Source of the DNA: Umezawaea beigongshangensis
GTDB taxonomy: Bacteria > Actinomycetota > Actinomycetes > Mycobacteriales > Pseudonocardiaceae
Length of the DNA: 64,000 bases
NCBI RefSeq assembly: GCF_016464305.1
Contig: NZ_JAEIOJ010000003.1
Location: forward strand, 186,001 to 250,000
Direction: 5' to 3'
The notes beneath the pieces were generated by a model. The model saw only the letters and a list, made by a program, of their open reading frames with translations. It was not told the origin of the DNA and ran no database searches. The position numbers and the translations under genes were made by a program. Below, piece after piece: positions 17,203 through 27,559 of the stretch (position 1 is its first letter; each line of letters begins with the position of its first letter).

Positions 17203-17252
17203 GCCGAGTCCTCCTTCTGGTTCTTCGGTCGTTGTGCTCGTGGGATCCGACG

Positions 17253-17798
17253 TCATGCGTCCTTCTCCCGCTGTTCGGCCTGCTCGTGCGCGATCAGCTC
17301 GTTGAGCCAGCGCACCTCGCGCTCGGACGTCTCCAGCCCCAACCGGTGCAGCTCGCGCGTGTAGCGGTCGATCCGCTCACCGGTGTCGGACAGGGTCGTG
17401 CGCAGCCCCTCCCGCCGTTCCTCCACGCGCCTCCGCCGGCCCTCCAGGATGCGCATCCTGATCTCGGCCGGCGTGCGGGAGAAGAAGGCGAGGTGAACCC
17501 CGAAGGAGTCGTCGTCCCAGGTCTGGGGGCCCGCGTCGGCGAGCAGGTCGGCGAACCGCTCCTTGCCCTCGACGGTGAGCCCGTAGACCTTCTTCGCGCG
17601 CCGCCCCCACGCGGGAGCGACCTCCTCCGGCTCCCGCTCCACGATCAGGCCCTCGCGCTGGAGCCGTCGCAGAGTCGGGTAGAGCGTCCCGAACGAGAAC
17701 GCCCGGAACGCGCCCAGCAGCTCGTGGAGCCGCTTGCGCAGCTCGTAGCCGTGCATCGGAGCCTCGTGCAGCAGGCCGAGGATTGCGAGTTCGAGCAC
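17253..17798 (-). CDS. PadR-family transcriptional regulator
   Basis: A 181-aa PadR protein. The winged helix-turn-helix occupies the first about 90 residues ([63 protein letters not shown]). The C-terminal part (from about 110) is a basic and acidic coiled dimerisation helix. The GTG at 17798 follows GGGGAGGTGATCTC; a start six codons earlier would overlap the RBS. It precedes ino1 on the same strand with 50 nt between them and probably regulates itself and ino1. The ligand is unknown. Confidence 0.92.
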   Translation of the reverse strand: MLELAILGLLHEAPMHGYELRKRLHELLGAFRAFSFGTLYPTLRRLQREGLIVEREPEEVAPAWGRRAKKVYGLTVEGKERFADLLADAGPQTWDDDSFGVHLAFFSRTPAEIRMRILEGRRRRVEERREGLRTTLSDTGERIDRYTRELHRLGLETSEREVRWLNELIAHEQAEQREKDA

Positions 17799-17820
17799 GA
17801 GATCACCTCCCCGCACGTAA

Positions 17821-17860
17821 GCCGATGGGTGTGGTCACTATATCGGCCCGATACATCGGC
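17821..17860. promoter_or_regulatory. Nested palindromes, candidate PadR operator
   Basis: A perfect 13-bp palindrome TATCGG-C-CCGATA (17841-17853) is flanked by the 7-bp inverted repeat GCCGATG (17821-17827) / CATCGGC (17854-17860). It lies about 25-60 nt upstream of padR, in the divergent region shared with the DUF5318 gene. Confidence 0.5.
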
Positions 17861-17963
17861 CGCCCCCTGTCGTTGTGGGATGTCGCACACCCCTATACCC
17901 GGTCGGGGCATGCTGCCCTGAACGGCCCATCGGTCCGGCACGCACGCCACGTACGCTGGTCGC

Positions 17964-18368
17964 GTGTTGGACCAACGGCAGGTCGTCGACTACGCGTTGC
18001 AGCGCAGAGCGCTGCTCGCGGAGGTCCACGCGGGTCGGGTCGGCACCACGGAGGTGTGCGACGCCAGCCCGTACCTGTTGCGAGCTGCGAAGTTCCACGG
18101 CCAGCCGAGCGACGTGACGTGCCCGGTCTGCCGCAAGGAGCCGCTCACCCAGGTGTCGTGGGTCTACGGTGACGAGCTCAAGCACGCCGCTGGTTCGGCG
18201 CGCACCGCCGAGGAACTCGCACGGATGGCGAACCACTTCGATGAGTTCACCGTCTACGTTGTTGAGGTTTGCCGCACATGCAGTTGGAACCACCTGGTGC
18301 AGTCGTACGTCCTGGGAAAGCGCGGCGTGAACGCCGACAAGCCGCGCAGGAGGACCGCGGCGGAGTGA
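17964..18368 (+). CDS. DUF5318 zinc-ribbon-like protein
   Basis: A 134-aa protein of the actinobacterial DUF5318 family. Two Cys pairs, CPVC and CRTC, about 55 residues apart, suggest a zinc ribbon. The start VLDQRQVVDYALQRRALLAEVHAG is typical of the family. Function is unknown; its fixed position next to the class A PBP gene, as in mycobacteria, suggests an envelope or division link, which is inference. The mRNA is probably leaderless: TACGCT ends 6 nt before the GTG and there is no RBS. Confidence 0.9.
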   Translation: MLDQRQVVDYALQRRALLAEVHAGRVGTTEVCDASPYLLRAAKFHGQPSDVTCPVCRKEPLTQVSWVYGDELKHAAGSARTAEELARMANHFDEFTVYVVEVCRTCSWNHLVQSYVLGKRGVNADKPRRRTAAE

Positions 18369-18462
18369 GGACGCTCCGCTCGCCGGCGTCGCGAACGACG
18401 CCACCCGCGACGTTCGACCACCTCACCGCGCGCTGCCGCGCGCCGGTCCGGGAGGCCATTTC

Positions 18463-21400
18463 GTGAACGACCAGCATGACGACAGGCACCGTGGCGGGGA
18501 GCCGCAGTGGCCGACGGGTGAGGACCCCGACGGCGACTCGCGCCCCACGCGCTCCGGAGCTCGGAATCAGCCGGAGGAACGAACCGGCTTCTGGAGCCCC
18601 CTGTGGGACGACCAGGACGACGGGCCGGGACGGGAGGCCGCCGCCCGGCCGCCCGGCGGGTCCACCCCGCCGAGCACGCCACCGGGTGGAACCCCGGCGC
18701 CCGCGTCCGGCTCGCGTCCGGCGAAGCCGGGTTCCGCCCCCGGCGAACCGCCTGCGGCTCCCACCTCGGTGATGCCCGTTCCGATCGCGCAGCCCCCGGC
18801 GGCCACGTCCCCGGCGGCCACGTCCCCGACGGCCACGTCCCCGGCGGCCACGTCCCCGACCGGGCAGCCCCCGACGGCCAAGATCTCGGCGGCTGAGCTC
18901 TCGGCAGCCCGATCGTCGGCAGCCCAGGCACCGACAGCGCAGGCACCCGCAGCGCAGGCACCGGCAGCCCAGGCACCGGTGACCCCCGCCGAGCAGAACA
19001 CCGAGCAGCTCCGGGTGCCCGGAGCCCGCCGGGCGGGCACGAACGGCGCGAAGTCCGACGACACCGTCGTCGTGCCCAAGATCGCGCCGTCCGACCTGCC
19101 CCCGCCCCCGCAGACGGCGAAGACGCCCGTGAACGGCGCGTCCGGCCAGCGTCCCCACACCCCGCCCGCCGGTGCGCGCAGGTCCGGTGACGTGGCCGGC
19201 GCCCTCGGAGCAGGCGCGCTCGGTGCCGCGGGAGCGGGTGCCGCGTCACCGGCCGGTGGCCGTCCGCCCGTGTCCGGCGGCCCCTCCGGTCCCGGTGGAC
19301 CGCGTCGCCCCGGAGGCCCCTCGGCCCCCGCCCAGCGCCGCAACTCCTCGGAGGAGGCGACCGAGTTCATCGCGCCGGTCGGCCAGCCGCAGACCAAGCG
19401 CGAACCCGACCTGCTGACGCACCGCGAGCCCGGTGAGCAGGTCCAGGACTTCCACACCGAGGGCCGGGGCGACCAGCGGGCTCACCACGACGGTGGTCAT
19501 CACGACGGTGGTCATCACAACGGTGGTCACCCCGATCCGGACGAGAGCGCCGTGCGCAAGAAGAGGATCTGGCGTCGTGTGCGGCGCACCGGGTACGTGC
19601 TCGCGGGCCTGATGGTCCTCGGACCGGTCGTGGCGTTCGCCATCGCCTACCAGATCGTCGACGTCCCGAACCCCGCGCTGGTGGCGGCCGACCAGAACAA
19701 GGTCGTCACGCTCTACTACTCGACCGGCGAGGAGATGGCGAAGGTCGCGCCGCCCGGCGCGAACCGCTCCCCGATCGAGTACGAGGACCTCACCGATCCG
19801 GTGAAGAAGGCCGTGTTCGCGGCGGAGGACTCGTCGTTCGAGACGAACCCCGGCTTCGACGCCAGGGCGATCCTGCGCGCGGTGAAGATCCAGGTCACCG
19901 GTGGCGACAGCGGTGGTTCCGGTCTGACGCAGCAGTACGTCAAGCAGGCCACCGACAACGACCAGGGCACGCTCAGCCGCAAGTTCACCGAGGTCGTCAC
20001 GGCCTACAAGATGAACAAGCAGCAGAGCAAGGCGGAGATCCTCACCGCCTACCTGAACACCATCTACTTCGGGCGCGGCGCCTACGGCATCCAGGCGGCG
20101 TCGGACGTCTTCTTCAAGAAGCCTCTCGCCGACCTCTCCCACTCCGAGGCCGCGCTGCTGGCGGGCCTCATCCAGAACCCCGGCAACTCGGAGGACTCCG
20201 AGTACGCGAAGAGCCGCTGGACCTACGTGATGGGCGAGCTGGAGAAGAACGGCTGGATCTCGGCCGAGGACCGCGCGAACGCCCAGTACCCCACGCCGGT
20301 GGAACTCGTCGAGGGCAACCCGTACGGCCTGGACGGCACCAGGGCCTACATCCAGACCCAGATCTACGACGAGATGGAAGATCCCGAGAAGGGAATCGGG
20401 ATCAGCGCCGAGAGGGCGCAGAAGGACGGCCTGAAGATCTACACGACCATCGACCCGAAGGCCCAGACGGCGGCCGAGCAGGCGGTGGACGAGGTCATGT
20501 CGGGCGAGCCCGAGCAGCTGCGCACGTCCCTGAGCGCGATCAACCCGCGCACCGGTGGCGTGGTGGCCTACTGGGCGGGCCGGGACGGCACCGGACTGGA
20601 CTACGCCAGGGGCGTGCTCCAGGAGCCCGGCTCGTCGTTCAAGCCGTTCGACCTGGTGGCAGCGCTGCAGAAGGGCGAGGGCCTCGGCGAGGTCTACGAC
20701 GGCAGCTCGGGCCGGCAGTTCGGCGAAGTCAAGGTCAACAACGCCGCCGGTGTCACGTGCGTCGACCCCTGCACCGTGCGCCAGGCGATGCTGAAGTCGG
20801 TCAACACCGTGTTCACCGACATGGCGGTCAACCGCGTCGGCACCCAGGCCGTGGCGAACGCCGCGCACCAGGCGGGCATCCCCGAGGCGGCGAACGGCAA
20901 GAAGCTCCTGGTCGGAGCGGACGGCGGCGTCCCGGACGGCAACATCGCGATCGGCGGCGGCACGACCGTGGTCCGGCCGTTCGACATGGCGGCGGCGTAC
21001 GCGACGTTCGCGGCGGACGGCGTGCGGCGCGAGCCGTACTTCATCGAGAAGATCGAGAGCCCGGTCGGCCTGGTCTTCCAGCACGAGGACCGGGCGACGG
21101 TCGCGTTCGACGCCGACCCGGAGAAGAGCAAGGACATCGCCTACAACGTCACCGAGTCGCTCAAGGGCATCCCGGCCAACTCGAAGATCCCCTGCGCGGC
21201 CAACCGCGAGTGCGCCGGCAAGACCGGCACGCACGAGCTCGCGGGCAGCACGATCGAGAACTCGAAGGCGTGGATGGTCGGCTACACCCCCTCGCTGTCG
21301 GCGTCGGTGTGGGTCGGCACGGACGAGCTCCAGGCCATCCGCAACGCAGCCGGCAAGCCGATCTTCGGCAGCGGCCTGCCGGGCCAGATCTGGCAGAAGT

Positions 21401-21705
21401 TCATGGACAAGACGCTCGCCGGCACGCCGGTGGAGAAGTTCACCAAGGGCAAGCCGATCGGCAAGTTCGCCGACCCGACGCCCACCCAGCCCAGGCCGAC
21501 CACCTCGTCCAGGAAGAAGGACAAGGACGACGACAAGAAGCCTCCGTCGAGCCAGCAGCAGCCGTCCCCGCCCACCCGCGGTGACGACGACGAGGAGGAG
21601 ACCTCCACCTCCTCGGCGGCCCCGACGACGAGGTGCCGTCCACTGCAGCAGTGCCAGACGCAGACGAACAACGGGCAGCAGAACAGCATCGGAGAAGGCG
21701 GCTGA
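18463..21705 (+). CDS. Bifunctional class A penicillin-binding protein with long disordered N-terminus
   Basis: A 1080-aa peptidoglycan synthase corresponding by position to PonA1. Residues 1-370 are cytoplasmic, Pro/Ala-rich and repetitive (AATSP and AQAP units, then HHDGGH repeats), about 200-300 residues longer than is common. A TM helix (YVLAGLMVLGPVVAFAIAY, about 379-399) follows a basic stop (RKKRIWRRVRR). The glycosyltransferase 51 domain has catalytic Glu in AAEDSSFE and GLTQQYVKQ. The transpeptidase has SSFK (Ser724, Lys727), the KSVN motif and CAGKTGTHE. The tail is Lys/Asp/Ser/Thr/Pro-rich. GTG start with GGGAGG 7 nt upstream. It lies 94 nt after the DUF5318 gene. Confidence 0.95.
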   Translation: MNDQHDDRHRGGEPQWPTGEDPDGDSRPTRSGARNQPEERTGFWSPLWDDQDDGPGREAAARPPGGSTPPSTPPGGTPAPASGSRPAKPGSAPGEPPAAPTSVMPVPIAQPPAATSPAATSPTATSPAATSPTGQPPTAKISAAELSAARSSAAQAPTAQAPAAQAPAAQAPVTPAEQNTEQLRVPGARRAGTNGAKSDDTVVVPKIAPSDLPPPPQTAKTPVNGASGQRPHTPPAGARRSGDVAGALGAGALGAAGAGAASPAGGRPPVSGGPSGPGGPRRPGGPSAPAQRRNSSEEATEFIAPVGQPQTKREPDLLTHREPGEQVQDFHTEGRGDQRAHHDGGHHDGGHHNGGHPDPDESAVRKKRIWRRVRRTGYVLAGLMVLGPVVAFAIAYQIVDVPNPALVAADQNKVVTLYYSTGEEMAKVAPPGANRSPIEYEDLTDPVKKAVFAAEDSSFETNPGFDARAILRAVKIQVTGGDSGGSGLTQQYVKQATDNDQGTLSRKFTEVVTAYKMNKQQSKAEILTAYLNTIYFGRGAYGIQAASDVFFKKPLADLSHSEAALLAGLIQNPGNSEDSEYAKSRWTYVMGELEKNGWISAEDRANAQYPTPVELVEGNPYGLDGTRAYIQTQIYDEMEDPEKGIGISAERAQKDGLKIYTTIDPKAQTAAEQAVDEVMSGEPEQLRTSLSAINPRTGGVVAYWAGRDGTGLDYARGVLQEPGSSFKPFDLVAALQKGEGLGEVYDGSSGRQFGEVKVNNAAGVTCVDPCTVRQAMLKSVNTVFTDMAVNRVGTQAVANAAHQAGIPEAANGKKLLVGADGGVPDGNIAIGGGTTVVRPFDMAAAYATFAADGVRREPYFIEKIESPVGLVFQHEDRATVAFDADPEKSKDIAYNVTESLKGIPANSKIPCAANRECAGKTGTHELAGSTIENSKAWMVGYTPSLSASVWVGTDELQAIRNAAGKPIFGSGLPGQIWQKFMDKTLAGTPVEKFTKGKPIGKFADPTPTQPRPTTSSRKKDKDDDKKPPSSQQQPSPPTRGDDDEEETSTSSAAPTTRCRPLQQCQTQTNNGQQNSIGEGG

Positions 21706-21717
21706 CCGCTCGCTCCG

Positions 21718-21752
21718 CAGGAGGCCCGGCACCGTTGGTGCCGGGCCTCCTG
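21718..21752 (+). terminator. Strong terminator after the PBP gene
   Basis: Perfect 16-bp arms (CAGGAGGCCCGGCACC / GGTGCCGGGCCTCCTG) with a 3-nt loop, 13 nt after the stop codon. Confidence 0.8.
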
Positions 21753-21987
21753 CACTTCTGCACGAACGGCGCGGTGCTCAGAAGCGCGCCACCGGTCGAG
21801 AGATCCACCGCTGCGACGATCGGGCTCCTTCACGGGCCACACAGCGCGATCCGTGTCGCGACCTGCGCCACGGGACGAGTTCACGCGTCTGCGCCGACCG
21901 TCGCGGGCGGGAGCGCGAGCGGCACTCCCGCCCGCGACGCGGCCCGGTTGACCACCGCCCCACCGCGCGCCCCGTAGCATCCGGCGG

Positions 21988-23586
21988 GTGTCCAGCCCTT
22001 CGGAGACGCCAGCGGCGCACAAGTCGGCCGACCAGTCGTCGGTCCACGACACCGACTCGCTCGGCCCGGGCGAGCGGGTCGTGCCCACGTGGACCGAGTC
22101 GCTCGCCAAGCACGCCAGCCGTCCGTTCGGCGGACCGCTGGGCAGACACGCCGTGATCGGCCGGCACTGGTTCTGGTCGCCGATGCGGGTCGTGCTGCTG
22201 CTGACGCTGGTGGTGCTGGCCCTCGGGTGGTTGCAGAAGTCGCCGTGCGTCCAGCAGTACACCGACGCCAACGGTGTCGTGCAGCTCGACTGGCGCGGCA
22301 ACAAGCAGTTCACCGCGCTCTGCTACTCCGACACGGTGCCGCTCTACACCGCCGAGCGGCTCGACCAGCCCGACACGTTCCCGTACCGCACGTCGTGGAT
22401 CGACGACCAGGGCAAGCCGACCGAGCACGTCAGGTACATGGAGTACCCGGTGCTCACCGGCATGTTCCAGTGGTTCAACGCCAAGCTCGCCCAGGGCTGG
22501 GTCCAGATCGCCAGCAGCGGCTGGCTGCCCACGGCGATGACGGTCATCGTGTACTTCGACATCACGGCGCTGTGGCTCGGGCTGGCCTGGCTCGTCACGG
22601 CGTGGGCGGTGGCGCGCATCGCGCGGCGCCGGGTGTGGGACGCGGCGATCGTCGCCCTGTCGCCGCTGGTGGTCGTGCACGCGTTCACGAACTTCGACAC
22701 GCTCGCCACGGCGTTCGCCACCGGCGGCATGCTGGCCTGGGCGCGGCGCAGGCCCGTGCTGGCCGGGGTGCTCCTCGGACTGGGCGGCGCGGCGAAGCTG
22801 TACCCGCTGTTCCTGCTCGGTCCGCTCCTGCTGCTGTGCTGGCGCTCCGACCGGCTGAGCGACGGCCTGCGGACGCTGCTGGCCGCGGTCGGCACGTGGA
22901 TCGCGGTGAACCTGCCGATCGCGCTGGTGTACCAGCCGGGCTGGCGCGAGTTCTTCCGGCTCAACACCGAGCGCAACGCCGACCCCGACTCGCTCTACAA
23001 CGTGGTCTCGCACTTCACCGGCTGGCCCGGCTTCGACCCCGGACTCGCGCCGGGGCAGGCGCCGGAGGTGCTGAACACGGTGAGCGCGGTGCTGTTCGCC
23101 GTGCTGTGCCTGGTCATCGGCTGGGTGGCCGTGTCGGCGCCGACCCGGCCGCGGTTCGCGCAGCTCGCCTTCCTCCTGGTGGCGGCGTTCCTGCTGACCA
23201 ACAAGGTGTGGAGCCCGCAGTACTCGCTGTGGCTGGTGCCGCTCGCCGTGCTCGCGCTGCCGCGCTGGAAGCTGCTGCTGGCGTGGATGACGATCGACGC
23301 GCTGGTGTGGGTGCCGCGGATGTTCTACTACCTCGGCGTCGACGACAAGGGTCTGCCCGCGGACTGGTTCCTCGGCACGGTGGTGGTGCGCGACCTGGCC
23401 GTGATCGGTCTGTGCGCGCTGATCGTGCGGGAGATCTACCGGCCGGACCTGGACCTGGTCCGGCGCGCGGGCGACGACGACCCCGCCGGTGGCTCGTTCG
23501 ACGGTGCCCCCGACGTGCGGACGCTGCGCGGCTCGACGCCGCGGCACCGGGCACCGGTCACCGCCACCGCCACCGCGGGCGAGTAG
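21988..23586 (+). CDS. GT87-type polytopic membrane glycosyltransferase (A)
   Basis: A 532-aa membrane protein with about ten TM helices of the DUF2029/GT87 type, the family of polyprenyl-phosphomannose-dependent alpha-mannosyltransferases of lipomannan synthesis; it corresponds by position to Rv0051. Family-like segments: [32 protein letters not shown], and [21 protein letters not shown]. The N-terminal 65 residues are cytoplasmic and polar. GTG start with TAGCAT ending 7 nt upstream and no RBS, so probably leaderless. The transferred sugar and acceptor are not known. It faces its paralog tail to tail, 9 nt apart. Confidence 0.8.
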   Translation: MSSPSETPAAHKSADQSSVHDTDSLGPGERVVPTWTESLAKHASRPFGGPLGRHAVIGRHWFWSPMRVVLLLTLVVLALGWLQKSPCVQQYTDANGVVQLDWRGNKQFTALCYSDTVPLYTAERLDQPDTFPYRTSWIDDQGKPTEHVRYMEYPVLTGMFQWFNAKLAQGWVQIASSGWLPTAMTVIVYFDITALWLGLAWLVTAWAVARIARRRVWDAAIVALSPLVVVHAFTNFDTLATAFATGGMLAWARRRPVLAGVLLGLGGAAKLYPLFLLGPLLLLCWRSDRLSDGLRTLLAAVGTWIAVNLPIALVYQPGWREFFRLNTERNADPDSLYNVVSHFTGWPGFDPGLAPGQAPEVLNTVSAVLFAVLCLVIGWVAVSAPTRPRFAQLAFLLVAAFLLTNKVWSPQYSLWLVPLAVLALPRWKLLLAWMTIDALVWVPRMFYYLGVDDKGLPADWFLGTVVVRDLAVIGLCALIVREIYRPDLDLVRRAGDDDPAGGSFDGAPDVRTLRGSTPRHRAPVTATATAGE

Positions 23587-23595
23587 CGGGCCGGG

Positions 23596-25035
23596 TCAGC
23601 TCGTTCCGGCGACCGCGGCCGGCCTGCGGCGCGGTGGCGCACCGGGCTCCACGGCGTCGTCCGCCGTGGAGCGCGCCTTCAGGAACACGAAGAACAGCGC
23701 CACGAGCAGCGCGGCCCTCCCCCACACGCCGATCATCACGGCCTGCGCGGAGAAGCTGTCGTAGATGCTGGCCTTCTCGCCGAACTCGATCGCGTAGTAC
23801 CAGCGGAAGATGCCGATGCCCATCGCCAGGTCGGCGAGGAAGTAGACGAACGCCCAGGTCAGCGGGATGCGCAGCAGCACGAACATCGGCACCAGCCACA
23901 GCGTGTACTGCGGCGAGTGGACCTTGTGCAGGAGCATGAACCCGCACAGCATGGCCGCGGACACCGCGACCCACGGGTACGTGCCCTCGCGCTGGTAGCG
24001 ACGCCAGCCCAGCCACGCGGCCAGCACGAACGAGGCCACGACCAGCACCGGGGACAGCACCCCGGCGAAGGACTGCATGGCGTCCTCGGTCATCGCCGGA
24101 CGCAGGCCCCAGTACCAGACGGAGTTGGTGGTGATGTCCACCCGGCGCAGCTGCTGGAACGTGAACGAGGCCCGCCAGCCGTCGTAGCCCAGCACCGCGA
24201 ACGGCAGGTTCACCACGACGACCGTCAGCATCGACACCACGGCGACCCTGACCGCGCCCGCGACGTCGAACCGCTTGCCCTCGGGCAGGTGGCGACCGCC
24301 GGGACCGCCGGTGAGGACGTAGAGCATCAGCGGTAGCACGAAGATCGCCGGGTAGAGCTTGAACGCGAACCCGAGGCCCAGCAGCACCGAGGACACCACG
24401 GCGCGGTCGATCAGCGGCCGGTCGGCGCCCCGGCGGCCCCAGCCGCGGTGCAGCACGTACACGGCGGCCACGGCGCACAGCACGACCGGCAGGTCCCAGT
24501 TGTGGAACGCGTACAGCACGAGCGGGGGGCCGATCGCCCACAGCAGCGCCCGCCAGCGCGACAGCGTGCCCAGCAGCCACGCCGTCGCCAGCCCGAACGG
24601 GGTCATGATCAGCGAGCTGAACAGCAGGAACGCCGCGTCGTCCGAGGCGAAGATCGCGCCGGCCCAGATCATCACGCCGGTGAGGACCGGGTACTCCACG
24701 GTGCCGCCGACGAGGACACCGTTGTCGTCGATCCCGCCGTGCACGTACGGGAAGACGTGGCGGTCGACGTCGCGGCCGATCCACAGGTGCTGGATGTCCG
24801 AGTAGCAGACCTCCTGCTTGTTGCGCTGCTCGTAGTCGGGCTGGCTGCGGCCCCACTGGTCGAACTGCGGCCCCGTGCAGCGGTCCTTGTTCGCGAACCC
24901 GATCAGCAGGGTGAGACCGCACAGCAGGACCAGCAGCGCCAGCGCGCCGCGTCCGAAGCGGGCGCTCGCCCGCGTGGACGGCGCTCGGGCGTCGTCGGGC
25001 ACCGCGATCTCCGCTTCGGTCTTCACCGCGGTCAC
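23596..25035 (-). CDS. GT87-type polytopic membrane glycosyltransferase (B)
   Basis: A 479-aa paralog of the neighbouring convergent gene. Shared landmarks: [30 protein letters not shown], and [19 protein letters not shown] near the same relative positions. About ten TM helices; short cytoplasmic tails. The GTG start overlaps the stop of nfo by 4 nt (GTGA), so it is translationally coupled to the DNA-repair gene upstream. Likely a polyprenyl-phosphate-sugar-dependent transferase acting outside the membrane on cell-envelope glycans; specific role unknown. Confidence 0.8.
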   Translation of the reverse strand: MTAVKTEAEIAVPDDARAPSTRASARFGRGALALLVLLCGLTLLIGFANKDRCTGPQFDQWGRSQPDYEQRNKQEVCYSDIQHLWIGRDVDRHVFPYVHGGIDDNGVLVGGTVEYPVLTGVMIWAGAIFASDDAAFLLFSSLIMTPFGLATAWLLGTLSRWRALLWAIGPPLVLYAFHNWDLPVVLCAVAAVYVLHRGWGRRGADRPLIDRAVVSSVLLGLGFAFKLYPAIFVLPLMLYVLTGGPGGRHLPEGKRFDVAGAVRVAVVSMLTVVVVNLPFAVLGYDGWRASFTFQQLRRVDITTNSVWYWGLRPAMTEDAMQSFAGVLSPVLVVASFVLAAWLGWRRYQREGTYPWVAVSAAMLCGFMLLHKVHSPQYTLWLVPMFVLLRIPLTWAFVYFLADLAMGIGIFRWYYAIEFGEKASIYDSFSAQAVMIGVWGRAALLVALFFVFLKARSTADDAVEPGAPPRRRPAAVAGTS

Positions 25036-25802
25036 CGGCCGACGTGCTCGCGCAGGAACGCGATGTCGGCCGCCTGACCCTCGTCGGGTGTCTCGACGAC
25101 CACCGGCGCGTCCGCCGCGGTGACCACCGCGGCGAGCACGTCGGGGTCGATGGTGCCGGTCGCGATGTTCGCGTGGCGGTCGCGGGAGGAGCCGAACTCG
25201 TCCCGCGAGTTGTTCAGGTGGACCAGGTCGATGCGGCCGGTGATGGCCCTGATCCGCTCCACGGCGTCCACCAGGTCCTCACCGGCGGCGAACGCGTGGC
25301 AGGTGTCGAGGCAGAACCCGGCGCCGAAGTCGCCCACCTGGTCCCACAGCCGCGCGATGGCGTCGAACTTCCGCGCCATGGCGTGCTCGCCGCCCGCGGT
25401 GTTCTCGATCAGCACGGGCACGCCGAACCCGCCGGAGGCCGCCTGGCGCTCGAAGAGCTTGCGCCAGTTGGCGAAGCCGTCGGCCGGGTCGTCGTCCTTG
25501 GTGACGTGGCCGCCGTGCACGATCAGCCCCTCGGCGCCGATCGCCGCGGCGGCCTCGGCCTGCACGGCCACGGCCTTGCGGGACGGGATGCGGATGCGGT
25601 TGTTCGGCGACGCCACGTTGATGACGTACGGCGCGTGCACGAAGACGGCCAGGTCCGATGCGAGCAGCGCCTCGGCCCGCGGGTGCGGTTGCGGCGCCTT
25701 CCACCCCTGAGGATCCGACAGGAAGAACTGGACGACGTCCGCTCCGCGGGCGGCCGCGGCGCCGAGCGGGTCGTCGTCGCGGACGTGGGCCCCGATGCGC
25801 AT
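25032..25802 (-). CDS. nfo: Deoxyribonuclease IV (AP endonuclease)
   Basis: A 256-aa class II AP endonuclease that cuts 5' to abasic sites in base excision repair. Zinc-ligand motifs of the AP2Ec TIM barrel are visible: [20 protein letters not shown] (Glu), [13 protein letters not shown] (Asp, His), [19 protein letters not shown] and VVVETP (Glu). The ATG at 25802 is supported by TACCCT on the same strand ending 7 nt upstream and by the family N-terminus MRIGAHV. It is the first gene of a two-gene unit with the GT87 gene. Confidence 0.92.
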   Translation of the reverse strand: MRIGAHVRDDDPLGAAAARGADVVQFFLSDPQGWKAPQPHPRAEALLASDLAVFVHAPYVINVASPNNRIRIPSRKAVAVQAEAAAAIGAEGLIVHGGHVTKDDDPADGFANWRKLFERQAASGGFGVPVLIENTAGGEHAMARKFDAIARLWDQVGDFGAGFCLDTCHAFAAGEDLVDAVERIRAITGRIDLVHLNNSRDEFGSSRDRHANIATGTIDPDVLAAVVTAADAPVVVETPDEGQAADIAFLREHVGR

Positions 25803-25959
25803 GTCCACGAGGGTAGTCGTCGCCCCCGACGGCCTGCTGGGGGACGTCCGCGGAGGAACGTCGGGCGAGGAGCGCGAATTCTCGGCATGACCCGCGTCAC
25901 CTCGCGGACCCGCGCTCGTTGCTCGGAGGTAGGAACACCGGCGGGACGGGGAGGACGCG

Positions 25960-27009
25960 ATGCGGACCAGGGGCGCACGGCTGGCGGGCGCGGTGGCCGT
26001 GGTGGTCTCGGTCGGTCTCGTCGGGGCGACGGCCGGGGCGGGGTCCGCCGGGGCCGCCGAGCCGATCGTCGTCGGGAACTGCCGCACGTCGGTCCAGGGG
26101 GAGCCCGGTCAGCCGGTGTCGCTGGCCACCTCGGCCGTGCTCCAGCCGGTGAGCGACCTGGTCAGGGCCGTTCCGCTGCTCGGTCCGCCGCTGGCCGAGC
26201 CGTTCGGGCGGGCGTTCGCCGCGCTGCCCCCGATCCCGGTCGGCTCGGTGCCCACCGGCACCGGGCACGTGCACGGCGCCGACATCGCGAACGCGGTCGT
26301 CGCGAAGCTGCGCGAGATGCCCCTGCTGGGGCCGGTCGTCGGCGCGCTCGCGACGAGCGTGCAGCAGACCCTGAGCGCGGGCTGCGGCATCACCGTCACG
26401 GCCGTCGGCTCGGCCGTCGCGCCCGTGCAGGACGGCGCGCGGGACCTGGCCGACACCTCGCAGAGCATCGCCGCGCAGGCGCTGCCCGGCCTCGCGCGGC
26501 CTCCGGCGGGCCAGCCGGGCCCGCAGCCGGAGACGCGGCCGGGGACCGCTCCCGGCACGCGGCCCGGCGTCGGCACCGGCGAGCAGCCGACCGGTGGCGC
26601 GAACCAGGTCGGCGGCACCGCCCAGGGCGGCTTCACCCCGGTGGGCGGCCTGGGCCCGGCCTCCTTCGGCCTGTACCCGGTGGGCCGGATCAGCAGCGGC
26701 AACTTCGGGCGCGTCGCGATGTTCAGCTACGGGTCGCTGCCGTTCGCCGCGCCCGGCGGCTACGCCCCGTCACCGGGTGTGCGCTACGGCGGCCAGGTGC
26801 CCGGCTACTCCCCCGGCTACGACGTGCTCGGCGCGGACGACGCCGACGGCGTGCAGACCGCCGGTCGCGCGCAGGCGCTGCCCCGCCTCGGCGGTTCCGC
26901 CGGCGGGGTCGGCGCACCGCTGCTGCTGGCCGTGCTGGCGCTGTCCTGCGTGACGGGCGCGCTGGTCCGCACCTGGGCGCTGCGCCGCGCGGGCGTCCGC
27001 CCGGCCTGA
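25960..27009 (+). CDS. Exported Gly/Ala/Pro-rich protein with C-terminal membrane anchor
   Basis: A 349-aa protein of unknown family. A signal peptide ([20 protein letters not shown], cleavage near AGAAEP) is followed by a helical region with repeated LLGP motifs. Then come a Pro/Gly-rich linker (about 185-225) and a Gly/Tyr-rich region ([24 protein letters not shown]). A TM helix ([18 protein letters not shown]) and a short basic tail end the protein. Two Cys (NCRTS, AGCGIT) may form a disulfide. ATG follows GGGGAGG. The topology suggests a cell-surface protein tethered at its C-terminus. It lies between nfo and rpsF. Confidence 0.75.
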   Translation: MRTRGARLAGAVAVVVSVGLVGATAGAGSAGAAEPIVVGNCRTSVQGEPGQPVSLATSAVLQPVSDLVRAVPLLGPPLAEPFGRAFAALPPIPVGSVPTGTGHVHGADIANAVVAKLREMPLLGPVVGALATSVQQTLSAGCGITVTAVGSAVAPVQDGARDLADTSQSIAAQALPGLARPPAGQPGPQPETRPGTAPGTRPGVGTGEQPTGGANQVGGTAQGGFTPVGGLGPASFGLYPVGRISSGNFGRVAMFSYGSLPFAAPGGYAPSPGVRYGGQVPGYSPGYDVLGADDADGVQTAGRAQALPRLGGSAGGVGAPLLLAVLALSCVTGALVRTWALRRAGVRPA

Positions 27010-27110
27010 ACACCCGTACACCCACCGGGTCCACGGCCTCGGCGGGGGTCGGCCCGCGGGGTTGTCGGTGGGACGTGACACAGTCCCCGCCGAGGGCTCG
27101 ACCGGTGCGA

Positions 27111-27141
27111 TTCGGATGTGCTGCTCGCGCGCTGTTACTCT
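27111..27141 (+). promoter_or_regulatory. Candidate promoter of the rpsF operon
   Basis: TTCGGA and TACTCT separated by 19 bp, about 78 nt before the rpsF start. The -10-like hexamer is fair; the -35 match is weak. Confidence 0.35.
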
Positions 27142-27218
27142 GGACAGGTTGCTGACGCGACGACCCTCCTGCCACGGAAAGCCCGTGGCCGCGAGTCCAC
27201 AGGAGGTGAGTGGTCCTC

Positions 27219-27539
27219 ATGCGTCATTACGAAGTTATGGTCATCCTCGACCCCGCTCTCGACGAGCGCACGGTCGCCCCGTCCCTCGACACGTTCCTCA
27301 ACGTGATCCGCACCAGTGGCGGAAACGTGGAGAAGGTCGAGGTCTGGGGCAAGCGCCGGCTGAGCTTCGAGATCAACAAGAGCGCCGAGGGCATCTACGC
27401 CGTCCTCGACCTGATCTCGACTCCCGACGCGGTGAAGGAGCTGGACCGCCAGCTCGGTCTGAACGAGTCGGTGCTGCGGACGAAGGTCCTGCGCCGCGAG
27501 CCCCCGAAGGCCCCCAAGGCCACCACCAAGGCCGCCTGA
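27219..27539 (+). CDS. rpsF: Ribosomal protein bS6
   Basis: A 106-aa small-subunit protein that binds 16S rRNA together with S18. The start [16 protein letters not shown] and the segments [24 protein letters not shown] and [11 protein letters not shown] are diagnostic. ATG at 27219 follows the strong RBS AGGAGGTGA; an in-frame start three codons earlier overlaps that RBS. First gene of the conserved run rpsF-ssb-rpsR-rplI. Confidence 0.97.
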   Translation: MRHYEVMVILDPALDERTVAPSLDTFLNVIRTSGGNVEKVEVWGKRRLSFEINKSAEGIYAVLDLISTPDAVKELDRQLGLNESVLRTKVLRREPPKAPKATTKAA

Positions 27540-27559
27540 GCCGGGGAGTTCGGAACACC

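Noticed and set aside
16111-17256. ino1 start at 17256 overlapping the padR stop
   Set aside because: The internal ATG at 17202 has a much better RBS and matches the usual N-terminus; the longer form is possible but less supported.
19486-19533. Short tandem repeats of CACGACGGTGGTCAT considered as a CRISPR or minisatellite
   Set aside because: Only three 15-bp units without spacers, in frame within the PBP gene and encoding HDGGH repeats.
19246-21732. An 828-codon open frame on the minus strand opposite the PBP gene
   Set aside because: Shadow frame caused by GC-rich third positions; Arg/Val/Leu-rich, no domain, and the plus strand encodes an unmistakable PBP.
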